Below the pieces are notes generated by a model. The model ran no database searches and was not told the origin of the DNA. It saw only the letters and a list, made by a program, of their open reading frames with translations. Both the position numbers and the translations under genes were made by a program. 22,976 nucleotides of DNA, taken from positions 1 to 22,976 of the forward strand of contig SKXS01000149.1 in NCBI GenBank assembly GCA_007128345.1, in the 5' to 3' direction. The DNA is from Spirochaetia bacterium. Its GTDB lineage: Bacteria; Spirochaetota; Spirochaetia; PWKH01. Positions 15,249-21,096 of the stretch are shown here, in pieces. Within the stretch, counting starts at the first letter, position 1. Every line of letters begins with the position of its first letter.

Positions 15249-16541
15249 TCAGGAGTCAGCTGCAAAACGCTCCGGTTGGGGTGCTATCCTGAAAAGAAGG
15301 GCAAAGATACTCAGCAGGATGGAGAATACGATGAGCGACCAGCTGATCCCGAAGGAGTCCGCGCACCATCCGAACAGCGGTGCGAGCACTGCGGTAATGA
15401 GTGTCCTGAACTGCGACTCGCCGGAAAGTCCCGTTGCCATCATGGAATTTTTGATCTGCATACTCAGATACCCCACCGCAACAGGCCTGCGTATACTGTG
15501 GAGCGCATAGTACCCGATGAAGATGAGTACGGCGATTCCCGCAAGCGACACCTCCAGGAATATTCCGGTGAGCAGCACCACGGCGCAGGATGCCGCAAAG
15601 GTGCGGTTCAAAGCACGCTCATGGGAACCGTACCATGTGACAAGCCGTCCTGCCCGTTCAGAGGTCCATGAACTGATCAGATAGAGCACCGCATAGACCA
15701 CCGCTGCAATCACCGCGGTGCGCTCCTCTCCTGACAGGACCAGCAGGACCGGGGCCGCCAGGGCAAACTGCTGGATAACCGGCTGTATGTAGTCCTTTGC
15801 CGCCTTGAACACCCCGTCGAAGAAACTGAAGTTTAGCAGGCTTCTCCTTGTCCGCTTTACGGTAATCATGCTGGCCAAGCCCGAAACATGCTCCTTCATG
15901 ATTTCCCATGTCCGGCTTTTCACGGACATGTCTTCCTGCTGTCTGCCTGCACCGTCAAGTTCCCTGGGGTATGAAACCATAAGCAGGAGGTTGAGGCAGT
16001 AGGGAATGATGGAAAACAAAAACACAGTCTGGAAGCTCCCGGAAAAGAATACGATACTTCCGGCGATAAGCGCAGACAGGGCAGCTCCCCGCTGAGCCCA
16101 GGCGTGGGTGCGGCCATAGTACTCCACCCGGTATGTATCCATATCACGAAGTCTCAGGTACTCGAACATCATAGCTTTATGGGTTCCCGTGCGGAACGCT
16201 TCTCCCCCGGCAAAGAACACCATGGCGGCGGCAAAGAGGATGTAGCTGCCTGAAAAGGTGAAGATCACAAATGAAATAATATAGCTTACGAATGAGACGA
16301 TCATGCTCTTCTTTCTGCCCCATGTATCGGCAATAATGCCGGAGGGGATTTCCAGAATGTAGATGGTCACTTCCCTAATGGAAAACAAAAAACCGATCTG
16401 CAGGAAGGTAATATCCTTCTCAAGGAAAAAGAGGATCAGGTAGGGATCAAAAAATCTCAGGTTCTTGAGGAATCCGTAGAGGGAAAATTTTGCGTACTGC
16501 CGGTCCCATAGACCAGCCGGAATTTCTCTCTGCTGCCTCAA
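15249..16541 (-). CDS. MFS transporter, 430 aa
   Basis: Inner-membrane secondary transporter with about twelve hydrophobic helices. The loop after helix 2 has GIIADTWGRKKSM (68-80), the MFS motif A. The start is TTG at 16541, chosen because AGGAG lies six bases before it; a longer frame would run into the tRNA-Met gene and is rejected. The substrate cannot be told from sequence; the arrangement (short N-terminus, IPSGIIADTWGRK) is like uncharacterised bacterial MFS efflux-type proteins. It lies downstream of tRNA-Met and a terminator-like hairpin, and no separate promoter was recognised, so read-through from the tRNA promoter may contribute. Convergent with the GGDEF gene across a 117-bp gap in which I see no clear terminator. 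Confidence 0.88.
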   Translation of the reverse strand: MRQQREIPAGLWDRQYAKFSLYGFLKNLRFFDPYLILFFLEKDITFLQIGFLFSIREVTIYILEIPSGIIADTWGRKKSMIVSFVSYIISFVIFTFSGSYILFAAAMVFFAGGEAFRTGTHKAMMFEYLRLRDMDTYRVEYYGRTHAWAQRGAALSALIAGSIVFFSGSFQTVFLFSIIPYCLNLLLMVSYPRELDGAGRQQEDMSVKSRTWEIMKEHVSGLASMITVKRTRRSLLNFSFFDGVFKAAKDYIQPVIQQFALAAPVLLVLSGEERTAVIAAVVYAVLYLISSWTSERAGRLVTWYGSHERALNRTFAASCAVVLLTGIFLEVSLAGIAVLIFIGYYALHSIRRPVAVGYLSMQIKNSMMATGLSGESQFRTLITAVLAPLFGWCADSFGISWSLIVFSILLSIFALLFRIAPQPERFAADS

Positions 16542-16558
16542 TGGGTACTCCTGAAGCC

Positions 16559-16590
16559 AAAAGAAGACCGTTCCGGTATTCAGAACGGTC
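16559..16590 (-). terminator. Terminator or attenuator between tRNA-Met and the MFS gene
   Basis: Minus strand: GACCGTTC, a 9-nt loop, GAACGGTC (perfect 8-bp stem, 16566-16590), then TTCTTTT. It ends seven bases before the MFS Shine-Dalgarno site, so it would limit tRNA read-through into that gene. Confidence 0.75.
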
Positions 16591-16600
16591 AACCTACATT

Positions 16601-16673
16601 TAGTGGCGAAGGGATTCGAACCCCTGACAAAACGGATATGAGCCGTTTGCTCTACCACCTGAGCTACGCCACC
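16601..16673 (-). tRNA. tRNA-Met type (anticodon CAT)
   Basis: Minus-strand cloverleaf: acceptor GGTGGCG / CGCCACT, D arm TAGCTCAGGTGGTAGAGCA, anticodon stem AACGG / CCGTT around CTCATAT with anticodon CAT, T arm AGGGG-TTCGAAT-CCCTT, discriminator A. The stem lacks the three G-C pairs of initiator tRNA, so this is elongator Met, or a tRNA-Ile whose C34 becomes lysidine. The first acceptor pair is G1-U72. CCA is not encoded. Confidence 0.94.
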
Positions 16674-16691
16674 GCTGATTCAACGCTGACC

Positions 16692-16721
16692 AATATACCA
16701 AGGTTATCCGGATGATGTCAA
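16692..16721 (-). promoter_or_regulatory. tRNA-Met promoter
   Basis: Minus strand: consensus -35 TTGACA (16716-16721), 18-bp spacer, -10 TATATT (16692-16697), the same -10 as the tRNA-Lys promoter. Confidence 0.8.
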
Positions 16722-16736
16722 TACTGAGGATAATGT

Positions 16737-17198
16737 TCAGGGTTCCCACAGGTCCTGCACGTACCAGCCGGCGGGCGCCAGGACATTACGGCGCAGCGAA
16801 AGGTGAAGCACTGTTGTGCTGAAGTCCGTCATAAACAGCTTTACCGCAGCTGTGACGGTATCCCCCTCCGCTTCAAACTCGGCAATACGAACTGACGTGA
16901 TGCCCTCCAGGCTTTCCAGAAGCCGGCGATGCCGCACAGCGAATACACCCGCAAGAGCGGGCTCCACAAAGCTCCTCCATTCTCCTGCGGGAACCTCGGC
17001 AAAGAACTGCTGAATTGTGTCTCCCCTGCTCCCCCATGTCTCCGCAGAGGCAACAGCTCCCAGGTCACGGTCGAGGGCAGGTATGACAAGAGCTGAGTTC
17101 ACCTGAGTGCCCAGCAGGTCAAGGGGGAATGCATGGAGCATGCCGCATCCCAGAATAGTGAGCAGAAAGAGTGCCGTGCATAGATATCCCTGCTTCAT
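16737..17198 (-). CDS. Small exported protein of unknown function, 153 aa
   Basis: Family not recognised. The N-terminus is a signal peptide (MKQGYLCTALFLLTILGCGMLHA): ILGC could serve as a lipobox, giving a lipoprotein, or cleavage could follow LHA. The mature part is mixed alpha/beta and ends in strands TVTAAVKLFMTDFSTTVLHLSLRR and GWYVQDLWEP, somewhat like NTF2-fold proteins, but that is a guess. ATG 17198 is chosen because AGGAG lies six bases before it and a matching promoter begins 17 bp further up. It is divergent from the HD-domain gene and stands alone, ending just upstream of the tRNA-Met promoter. Confidence 0.72.
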   Translation of the reverse strand: MKQGYLCTALFLLTILGCGMLHAFPLDLLGTQVNSALVIPALDRDLGAVASAETWGSRGDTIQQFFAEVPAGEWRSFVEPALAGVFAVRHRRLLESLEGITSVRIAEFEAEGDTVTAAVKLFMTDFSTTVLHLSLRRNVLAPAGWYVQDLWEP

Positions 17199-17214
17199 GG
17201 TATGCTCCTGCATG

Positions 17215-17243
17215 AGCGTATCCCCTTTAGCCGGGTTTGTCAA
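17215..17243 (-). promoter_or_regulatory. Promoter of the small exported protein
   Basis: Minus strand: consensus -35 TTGACA (17238-17243), 17-bp spacer, -10 TACGCT (17215-17220). The predicted start near 17208 puts the AGGAG site at the very 5' end of the mRNA. Confidence 0.62.
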
Positions 17244-17247
17244 ATAC

Positions 17248-17276
17248 TGGACACCCTCCCGCCGAGCAGGTACTAT
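17248..17276 (+). promoter_or_regulatory. Promoter of the HD-domain / TtcA-like unit
   Basis: -35 TGGACA (17248-17253), 17-bp spacer, -10 TACTAT (17271-17276), then nine bases to the ATG at 17286. Its -35 box is only four bases from the divergent -35 box. Confidence 0.52.
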
Positions 17277-17285
17277 GAAGAAGTC

Positions 17286-18542
17286 ATGGCACACACAAAC
17301 AGGAAAATTATCAGCAGGCTGGAACTCGCATCATCATCCCCGGTCAGGGACCCTCTGTGGAAGCACATCTATCTGGAGCCGGGCTACGAGCGGATACTGC
17401 ATTCAACAGAGATGCAGGTGCTCTCAGGCATCAGGCAGCTCGGGCCCGCCCATTTGCTCTATCCCGGTGCTGTCCATACCCGCCTCAGCCACAGCATCGG
17501 TGTATACCATCTCGCCCGTGCGGTGATCACCACCCTGCTGAAGCAGGATGGATTCACCACCTGCACCTTTGAGGGGGTCAAGGCATTCCTCACGGCTTCA
17601 CTCCTCCACGACCTGGGACATTTTCCCTACGCCCATTCACTCAAGGAGCTGCCTGTGAAGGATCACGAGGTCCTGGCAGGGGAAATCATCACCTCAAGCA
17701 GGGAACTCAGGGATATTATCTCTCAGGAGATCGGGACTGATCCGGAGATAGTGGCAGATATCATAGATGAGTCGCGAAGTTCAGAGAACCGGGAGGTGCA
17801 GACCTACCGCTCCCTGCTCTCAGGCCCCCTCGATCCGGACAAGCTCGACTACCTCAACCGTGATGCCTACTTCTGCGGGGTTCCCTACGGGGTCCAGGAT
17901 GTGGACTACATCATCAGCAAGCTCTGCTGGGTGCCTGAAGACGGGCTGCCGGGAATTGAATCATCAGGCCTTGGAGCACTGGAGAACCTGCTGTTCTCAA
18001 AGTATCTCATGTACCGGTATGTGTACTGGCATAAGACTGTTCGCTCCGCAACAGCCATGGTGAAGCAGGCGCTCTTCGAGGCACTCAAGGAGGGGGCAAT
18101 CTCACCTGAAGATCTCTATCAGCTTGATGACCCGTCTTTTTTCCACCTGGCTGAAGACATCCATATACCTTCGGCGCACCTCATCACTGATGTGCGTGCC
18201 CGCAGGCTTCATCGGTGCATTGCGGAGGTGCCCTTCCGGCCGGACCACCCGGCACACCGCAACCTGCTGGATTTGGAAAACCGCATGCGTATGCAGCAAT
18301 CCTTTCCCTGCGGATCAGTCATCATAGATATCCCCGAACCCATCACCCTGAAGCTCTCCATCCCTTTGCGCACTCCTCCGGGAGAACCGCTGCCCTCACA
18401 TATATTCACCGCCGAGGTAGTTTCGTCAATGGAGCGATCCCTCAGGACCGTACGAGTATTTACGGATCCCAGGGAGGAGGTTTCCATGGAGCACATATAT
18501 GAGCTCATCGGTCTTCCTGAGGAGGAAACCCATGGAGCCTGA
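17286..18542 (+). CDS. HD-domain phosphohydrolase, dNTPase-like (COG1078 type), 418 aa
   Basis: The protein has the dGTPase-like layout: VRDPLWKHIYLEP near the start, LLYPGAVHTRLSHSIGVYHLA with H64 and H69, the HD pair H108-D109 in LLHDLGHFPYAHSL, and GPLDPDKLDYLNRDAYFCGV, the LDxDRxDYLxRD-like block. Such proteins are cytosolic metal-dependent phosphohydrolases, some acting on dNTPs; the substrate here is unknown. The ATG at 17286 is preferred over one at 17202 because the promoters for this gene and its divergent neighbour both lie between 17215 and 17276, and because alignment to the family starts shortly after 17286. The end overlaps the TtcA-like gene by 11 nt, so the two are one operon. 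Confidence 0.88.
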   Translation: MAHTNRKIISRLELASSSPVRDPLWKHIYLEPGYERILHSTEMQVLSGIRQLGPAHLLYPGAVHTRLSHSIGVYHLARAVITTLLKQDGFTTCTFEGVKAFLTASLLHDLGHFPYAHSLKELPVKDHEVLAGEIITSSRELRDIISQEIGTDPEIVADIIDESRSSENREVQTYRSLLSGPLDPDKLDYLNRDAYFCGVPYGVQDVDYIISKLCWVPEDGLPGIESSGLGALENLLFSKYLMYRYVYWHKTVRSATAMVKQALFEALKEGAISPEDLYQLDDPSFFHLAEDIHIPSAHLITDVRARRLHRCIAEVPFRPDHPAHRNLLDLENRMRMQQSFPCGSVIIDIPEPITLKLSIPLRTPPGEPLPSHIFTAEVVSSMERSLRTVRVFTDPREEVSMEHIYELIGLPEEETHGA

Positions 18543-19338
18543 CTGGCGCGAGCTTGTCGCAGGACATATGCCTCCCTGGGTGCATCGGTTCGTAAAGCAG
18601 GCCGGACGTACCATAAACCGGTTTTCCATGATAGCGTCAGGGGACCGGGTGCTCTTGGGAATATCAGGAGGGAAGGACTCCCTGGCACTGGCGCTGGCAC
18701 TGTCGGTCCGCAGGAAATGGCTTCCGGTTACCTATGAACTGGAAGCGCTGCACATCAACTGGAGGGAATACCCGCTCGACCGTGAGCAAATTAGGGGACT
18801 CACGCAGTACTTCAGTGCCCTGGAGATTCCCTTCACTTCAGTTGATGCCGCCATGCGTCCGGATTCATTCAACGGGATATTCAACTGCTATCTCTGTTCA
18901 CGCAACCGCAGGAGGATTCTCTTTTCCCATGCCGCAAAACGGGACATCTCCCTTATTGCCATGGGCCACCACCTGGATGACCTCGTTGAGACATCGCTGA
19001 TCAATCTGTGCTTCCGGGCCAGCTTCTCCACCATGCTCCCTGTCCAGGAGTTCTTTTCCGGGAAACTGCATGTAATCAGGCCGCTGAGCGAGGTGCGGGA
19101 GCATACCTTGAGCCGCCTGGCGGAGACCTTCCGCCTGCCGGTGGCCAAGGCAGTATGTCCGTATGACCAGACAAACATACGGTCGCAGCTGAAGCCCATT
19201 GTCAGGGAACTCTCTCGAATTGACAAGCTTACCCGGGAACATATCTTTTCTGCACATCAGTTCAGCTGCCGTATTCCTCAACGTGAGTCTGGATATGATG
19301 GATCCTTCCCGGAGCAGCATCCTCAAGAAAAAGGATAA
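18532..19338 (+). CDS. ttcA: TtcA-like tRNA 2-thiocytidine synthetase (PP-loop), 268 aa
   Basis: Adenylates and thiolates a cytidine in the tRNA anticodon loop (C32 in known TtcA). The PP-loop is SGGKDS (45-50). CYLC (C119, C122) followed by SRNRRRI, and C209 in KAVCPYDQ, match the three cysteines that hold the [4Fe-4S] cluster in TtcA; GHHLDDLVETSLINL is the other hallmark. Related TtuA/Ncs6 enzymes have extra zinc-finger domains that are absent here. The ATG at 18532 has GAGGAGG about six bases before it and lies within the end of the HD gene. The last 77 bp overlap the convergent DUF503 gene, and the C-terminal tail (about residue 244 on) does not look conserved. Confidence 0.88.
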   Translation: MEPDWRELVAGHMPPWVHRFVKQAGRTINRFSMIASGDRVLLGISGGKDSLALALALSVRRKWLPVTYELEALHINWREYPLDREQIRGLTQYFSALEIPFTSVDAAMRPDSFNGIFNCYLCSRNRRRILFSHAAKRDISLIAMGHHLDDLVETSLINLCFRASFSTMLPVQEFFSGKLHVIRPLSEVREHTLSRLAETFRLPVAKAVCPYDQTNIRSQLKPIVRELSRIDKLTREHIFSAHQFSCRIPQRESGYDGSFPEQHPQEKG

Positions 19339-19555
19339 CCTTCTGCATTACCCCTTCTCCGTGGGACCGCGAATTGGTTACGCATGCAACCCCCAGTTCC
19401 ATAAAGGTGAGGGAATTCTGCAGGTCCACTTCCGCAGCTGAGAGGTAGAACTTGCTGCGCAGCCGCTGCTTAAGTGAATTTACCACCCGGCGCTTCTCCT
19501 TCAGTGAAGAAACTCCCTCCAATTCTATGATACAGTGTAACATTGCGACAATCAT
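19262..19555 (-). CDS. DUF503 (YlxP-like) protein, 97 aa
   Basis: The sequence MIVAMLHCIIELEGVSSLKEKRRVVNSLKQRLRSKF is the typical DUF503 opening, with the conserved SLKEKR(R/V)V motif, then YLSAAEVD and a closing strand MQKVILFLE. The family is small and cytosolic; relatives near ribosome-maturation genes suggest an RNA-related role, but no function is settled. The 3' end overlaps ttcA by 77 bp on the opposite strand. The ATG at 19555 is six bases after a perfect TATAAT box and has no Shine-Dalgarno site, so a leaderless mRNA is predicted. Confidence 0.87.
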   Translation of the reverse strand: MIVAMLHCIIELEGVSSLKEKRRVVNSLKQRLRSKFYLSAAEVDLQNSLTFMELGVACVTNSRSHGEGVMQKVILFLEDAAPGRIHHIQTHVEEYGS

Positions 19556-19561
19556 ATGGTT

Positions 19562-19590
19562 ATTATATATACGATAAAGTTTTTTAAAAA
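19562..19590 (-). promoter_or_regulatory. DUF503 gene promoter (predicted leaderless)
   Basis: Minus strand: perfect -10 TATAAT (19562-19567), 17-bp spacer, weak -35 TTTTTA (19585-19590). The predicted first base, 19555, is the A of the ATG. Confidence 0.65.
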
Positions 19591-19595
19591 GATGT

Positions 19596-19625
19596 TTGCC
19601 TAATGACTTTATACTGGGATATACT
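19596..19625 (+). promoter_or_regulatory. Promoter of the outer-membrane protein gene
   Basis: -35 TTGCCT (19596-19601), 18-bp spacer, -10 TATACT (19620-19625). The leader holds AGGAGG (19633-19638). Divergent from the DUF503 promoter across an A+T-rich stretch. Confidence 0.6.
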
Positions 19626-19648
19626 ACACATCAGGAGGATTGAGTTCC

Positions 19649-21031
19649 ATGAAAACAAAATGTACGGTTTTTCTTATACTTTGCGTACTGCTTTTCGGAT
19701 CCACAACAGCTTTGTACAGCAATGTAGGACTGAATATGGGTTTTTCCTATTCCAGCTTTGTAGAAGATGAAGAGACCATCCATTTGGCAGGAATCAGCGT
19801 CAAGCCTGATTTCTCCTTCGGCAACTGGGGAGTTGGACTTGACACGACCTTTAATTTCCGCATCGGCGGAGATCCTGCATTCCAGTTCTTTTCAGAAGAC
19901 TGGGTACCTGACTGGGATGAAGATGCATCCCTGGTGCAGAACTTGAGAGGGGTTGCAGGACTCTACCTTCCCATTTTCAGGTACGTCCGCTACGGCCACA
20001 AGGGAGATAACCTCTACGGACGTATCGGCATGCTTGATGAATATACACTGGGAACCGGCGTCTTCATGGACCGATACGCCAATACCATGCTGCTTCCCCA
20101 GAAGAGGATATCGGGACTTGTGGTAGATCTTGACGGGCGGTTTTTCAACTTCCCCTATGTAGGCCTTGAGACTGTGATCGGGAACCTTGCTGAAACCGAT
20201 GTCCTGGGCGCACGTCTCTTCTCGCGGCCCTTCGCGTTCGTTGACTTCCCCGTCGTGCGAAGTATACAAGTCGGCGCTTCCTACGTCACCGACCGCAACC
20301 CCGCAGCGCTTGATGCCTATATGGACACGCAGTTCACCGAAGATCCCGAAGCGGTATCGATGTTTGGTGCAGACATGCTTGTCCCGCTGCTCCCGTTCGC
20401 CCTGTTCTCCCTTGATTTGTTTGCCGATGCCGCATTCCAGGCGCACCCCGCCAATGAGGACCTTTCCCGCGCCTTCCGGACCGGGATACGGGGAAAGATT
20501 ATTGAACTGGCCAATTACACTTTGGACTTGACCATTCCTTCAAACGGGTACAAACCCTACTACTTTGACAAGCGCTACGACCTGAACCGCCTGGACAAGT
20601 ACACCGCCGACGGGCTGGACAGCGATGACCAGTACTTCCTGCGGGGTTCTGCGGGGTTTGATCTCTTCGATGAAAACCTGGTAGTGGATATCCTGCTCCA
20701 AGGTGAAGTGGCCAACGGTTTTAAAAAGGTCGAGAATCCGTCTATGACCGCTTATCTCAAGGTCGGCGAAGATCTGATGCCGTTTTTCTTCTTCGACGCA
20801 TACTACACCAAGCATTTTACAGGCGAGGTTGAGTCGCTGGACAAGTTTATTGACGGGATTTTGGAACCCGGAATAAATTCCACCATTGAAGTCAAAGGGA
20901 ATATGCGCTATAAGTTATTCCTGACAACCATCGGCATCAGCATCACCTATGACGAAGTTGGGGAAAGAACCGTGAGGACTTCGATTGCCGGTGATCTGCA
21001 GCTTGACAGGCTGCTGGGATTCCTCCAGTAG
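19649..21031 (+). CDS. Outer-membrane beta-barrel protein, 460 aa
   Basis: No named family recognised. The N-terminus is a clear signal peptide (KTKCTVFLILCVLLFGSTTA) followed by alternating hydrophobic-polar strands rich in Gly, Phe and Tyr, e.g. SNVGLNMGFSYSSF, WGVGLDTTFNFRIGG and LYGRIGMLDEYTLGTG, ending with amphipathic strands up to LLGFLQ. This is the pattern of a beta-barrel; the many Asp residues between strands would be surface or periplasmic turns. ATG 19649 is preferred over an in-frame TTG at 19640, which nearly touches the AGGAGG site. A strong hairpin follows the stop. The next gene also encodes an exported barrel-like protein, so this may be an envelope cluster; role and cargo unknown. 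Confidence 0.78.
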   Translation: MKTKCTVFLILCVLLFGSTTALYSNVGLNMGFSYSSFVEDEETIHLAGISVKPDFSFGNWGVGLDTTFNFRIGGDPAFQFFSEDWVPDWDEDASLVQNLRGVAGLYLPIFRYVRYGHKGDNLYGRIGMLDEYTLGTGVFMDRYANTMLLPQKRISGLVVDLDGRFFNFPYVGLETVIGNLAETDVLGARLFSRPFAFVDFPVVRSIQVGASYVTDRNPAALDAYMDTQFTEDPEAVSMFGADMLVPLLPFALFSLDLFADAAFQAHPANEDLSRAFRTGIRGKIIELANYTLDLTIPSNGYKPYYFDKRYDLNRLDKYTADGLDSDDQYFLRGSAGFDLFDENLVVDILLQGEVANGFKKVENPSMTAYLKVGEDLMPFFFFDAYYTKHFTGEVESLDKFIDGILEPGINSTIEVKGNMRYKLFLTTIGISITYDEVGERTVRTSIAGDLQLDRLLGFLQ

Positions 21032-21045
21032 CACGACGCATCTAT

Positions 21046-21069
21046 CCCGGTCCCTGGTAAGGGACCGGG
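21046..21069 (+). terminator. Perfect 10-bp hairpin after the outer-membrane protein gene
   Basis: CCCGGTCCCT, loop GGTA, AGGGACCGGG. No T-run follows on either strand, so it may act as an RNA-stabilising or Rho-linked structure and not as a classic terminator. It lies 27 bp before the next ATG. Confidence 0.55.
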
Positions 21070-21096
21070 AGCGATACAATACACGAGTTGGGACGT

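Noticed and set aside
16542..16658. Longer N-terminus for the MFS transporter
   Set aside because: It would start inside tRNA-Met and cross a terminator-like hairpin; the TTG at 16541 with AGGAG six bases before it is better.
17202..17285. Longer N-terminus for the HD-domain protein
   Set aside because: No Shine-Dalgarno site, and the segment contains promoter elements for both divergent genes; family alignment begins after 17286.
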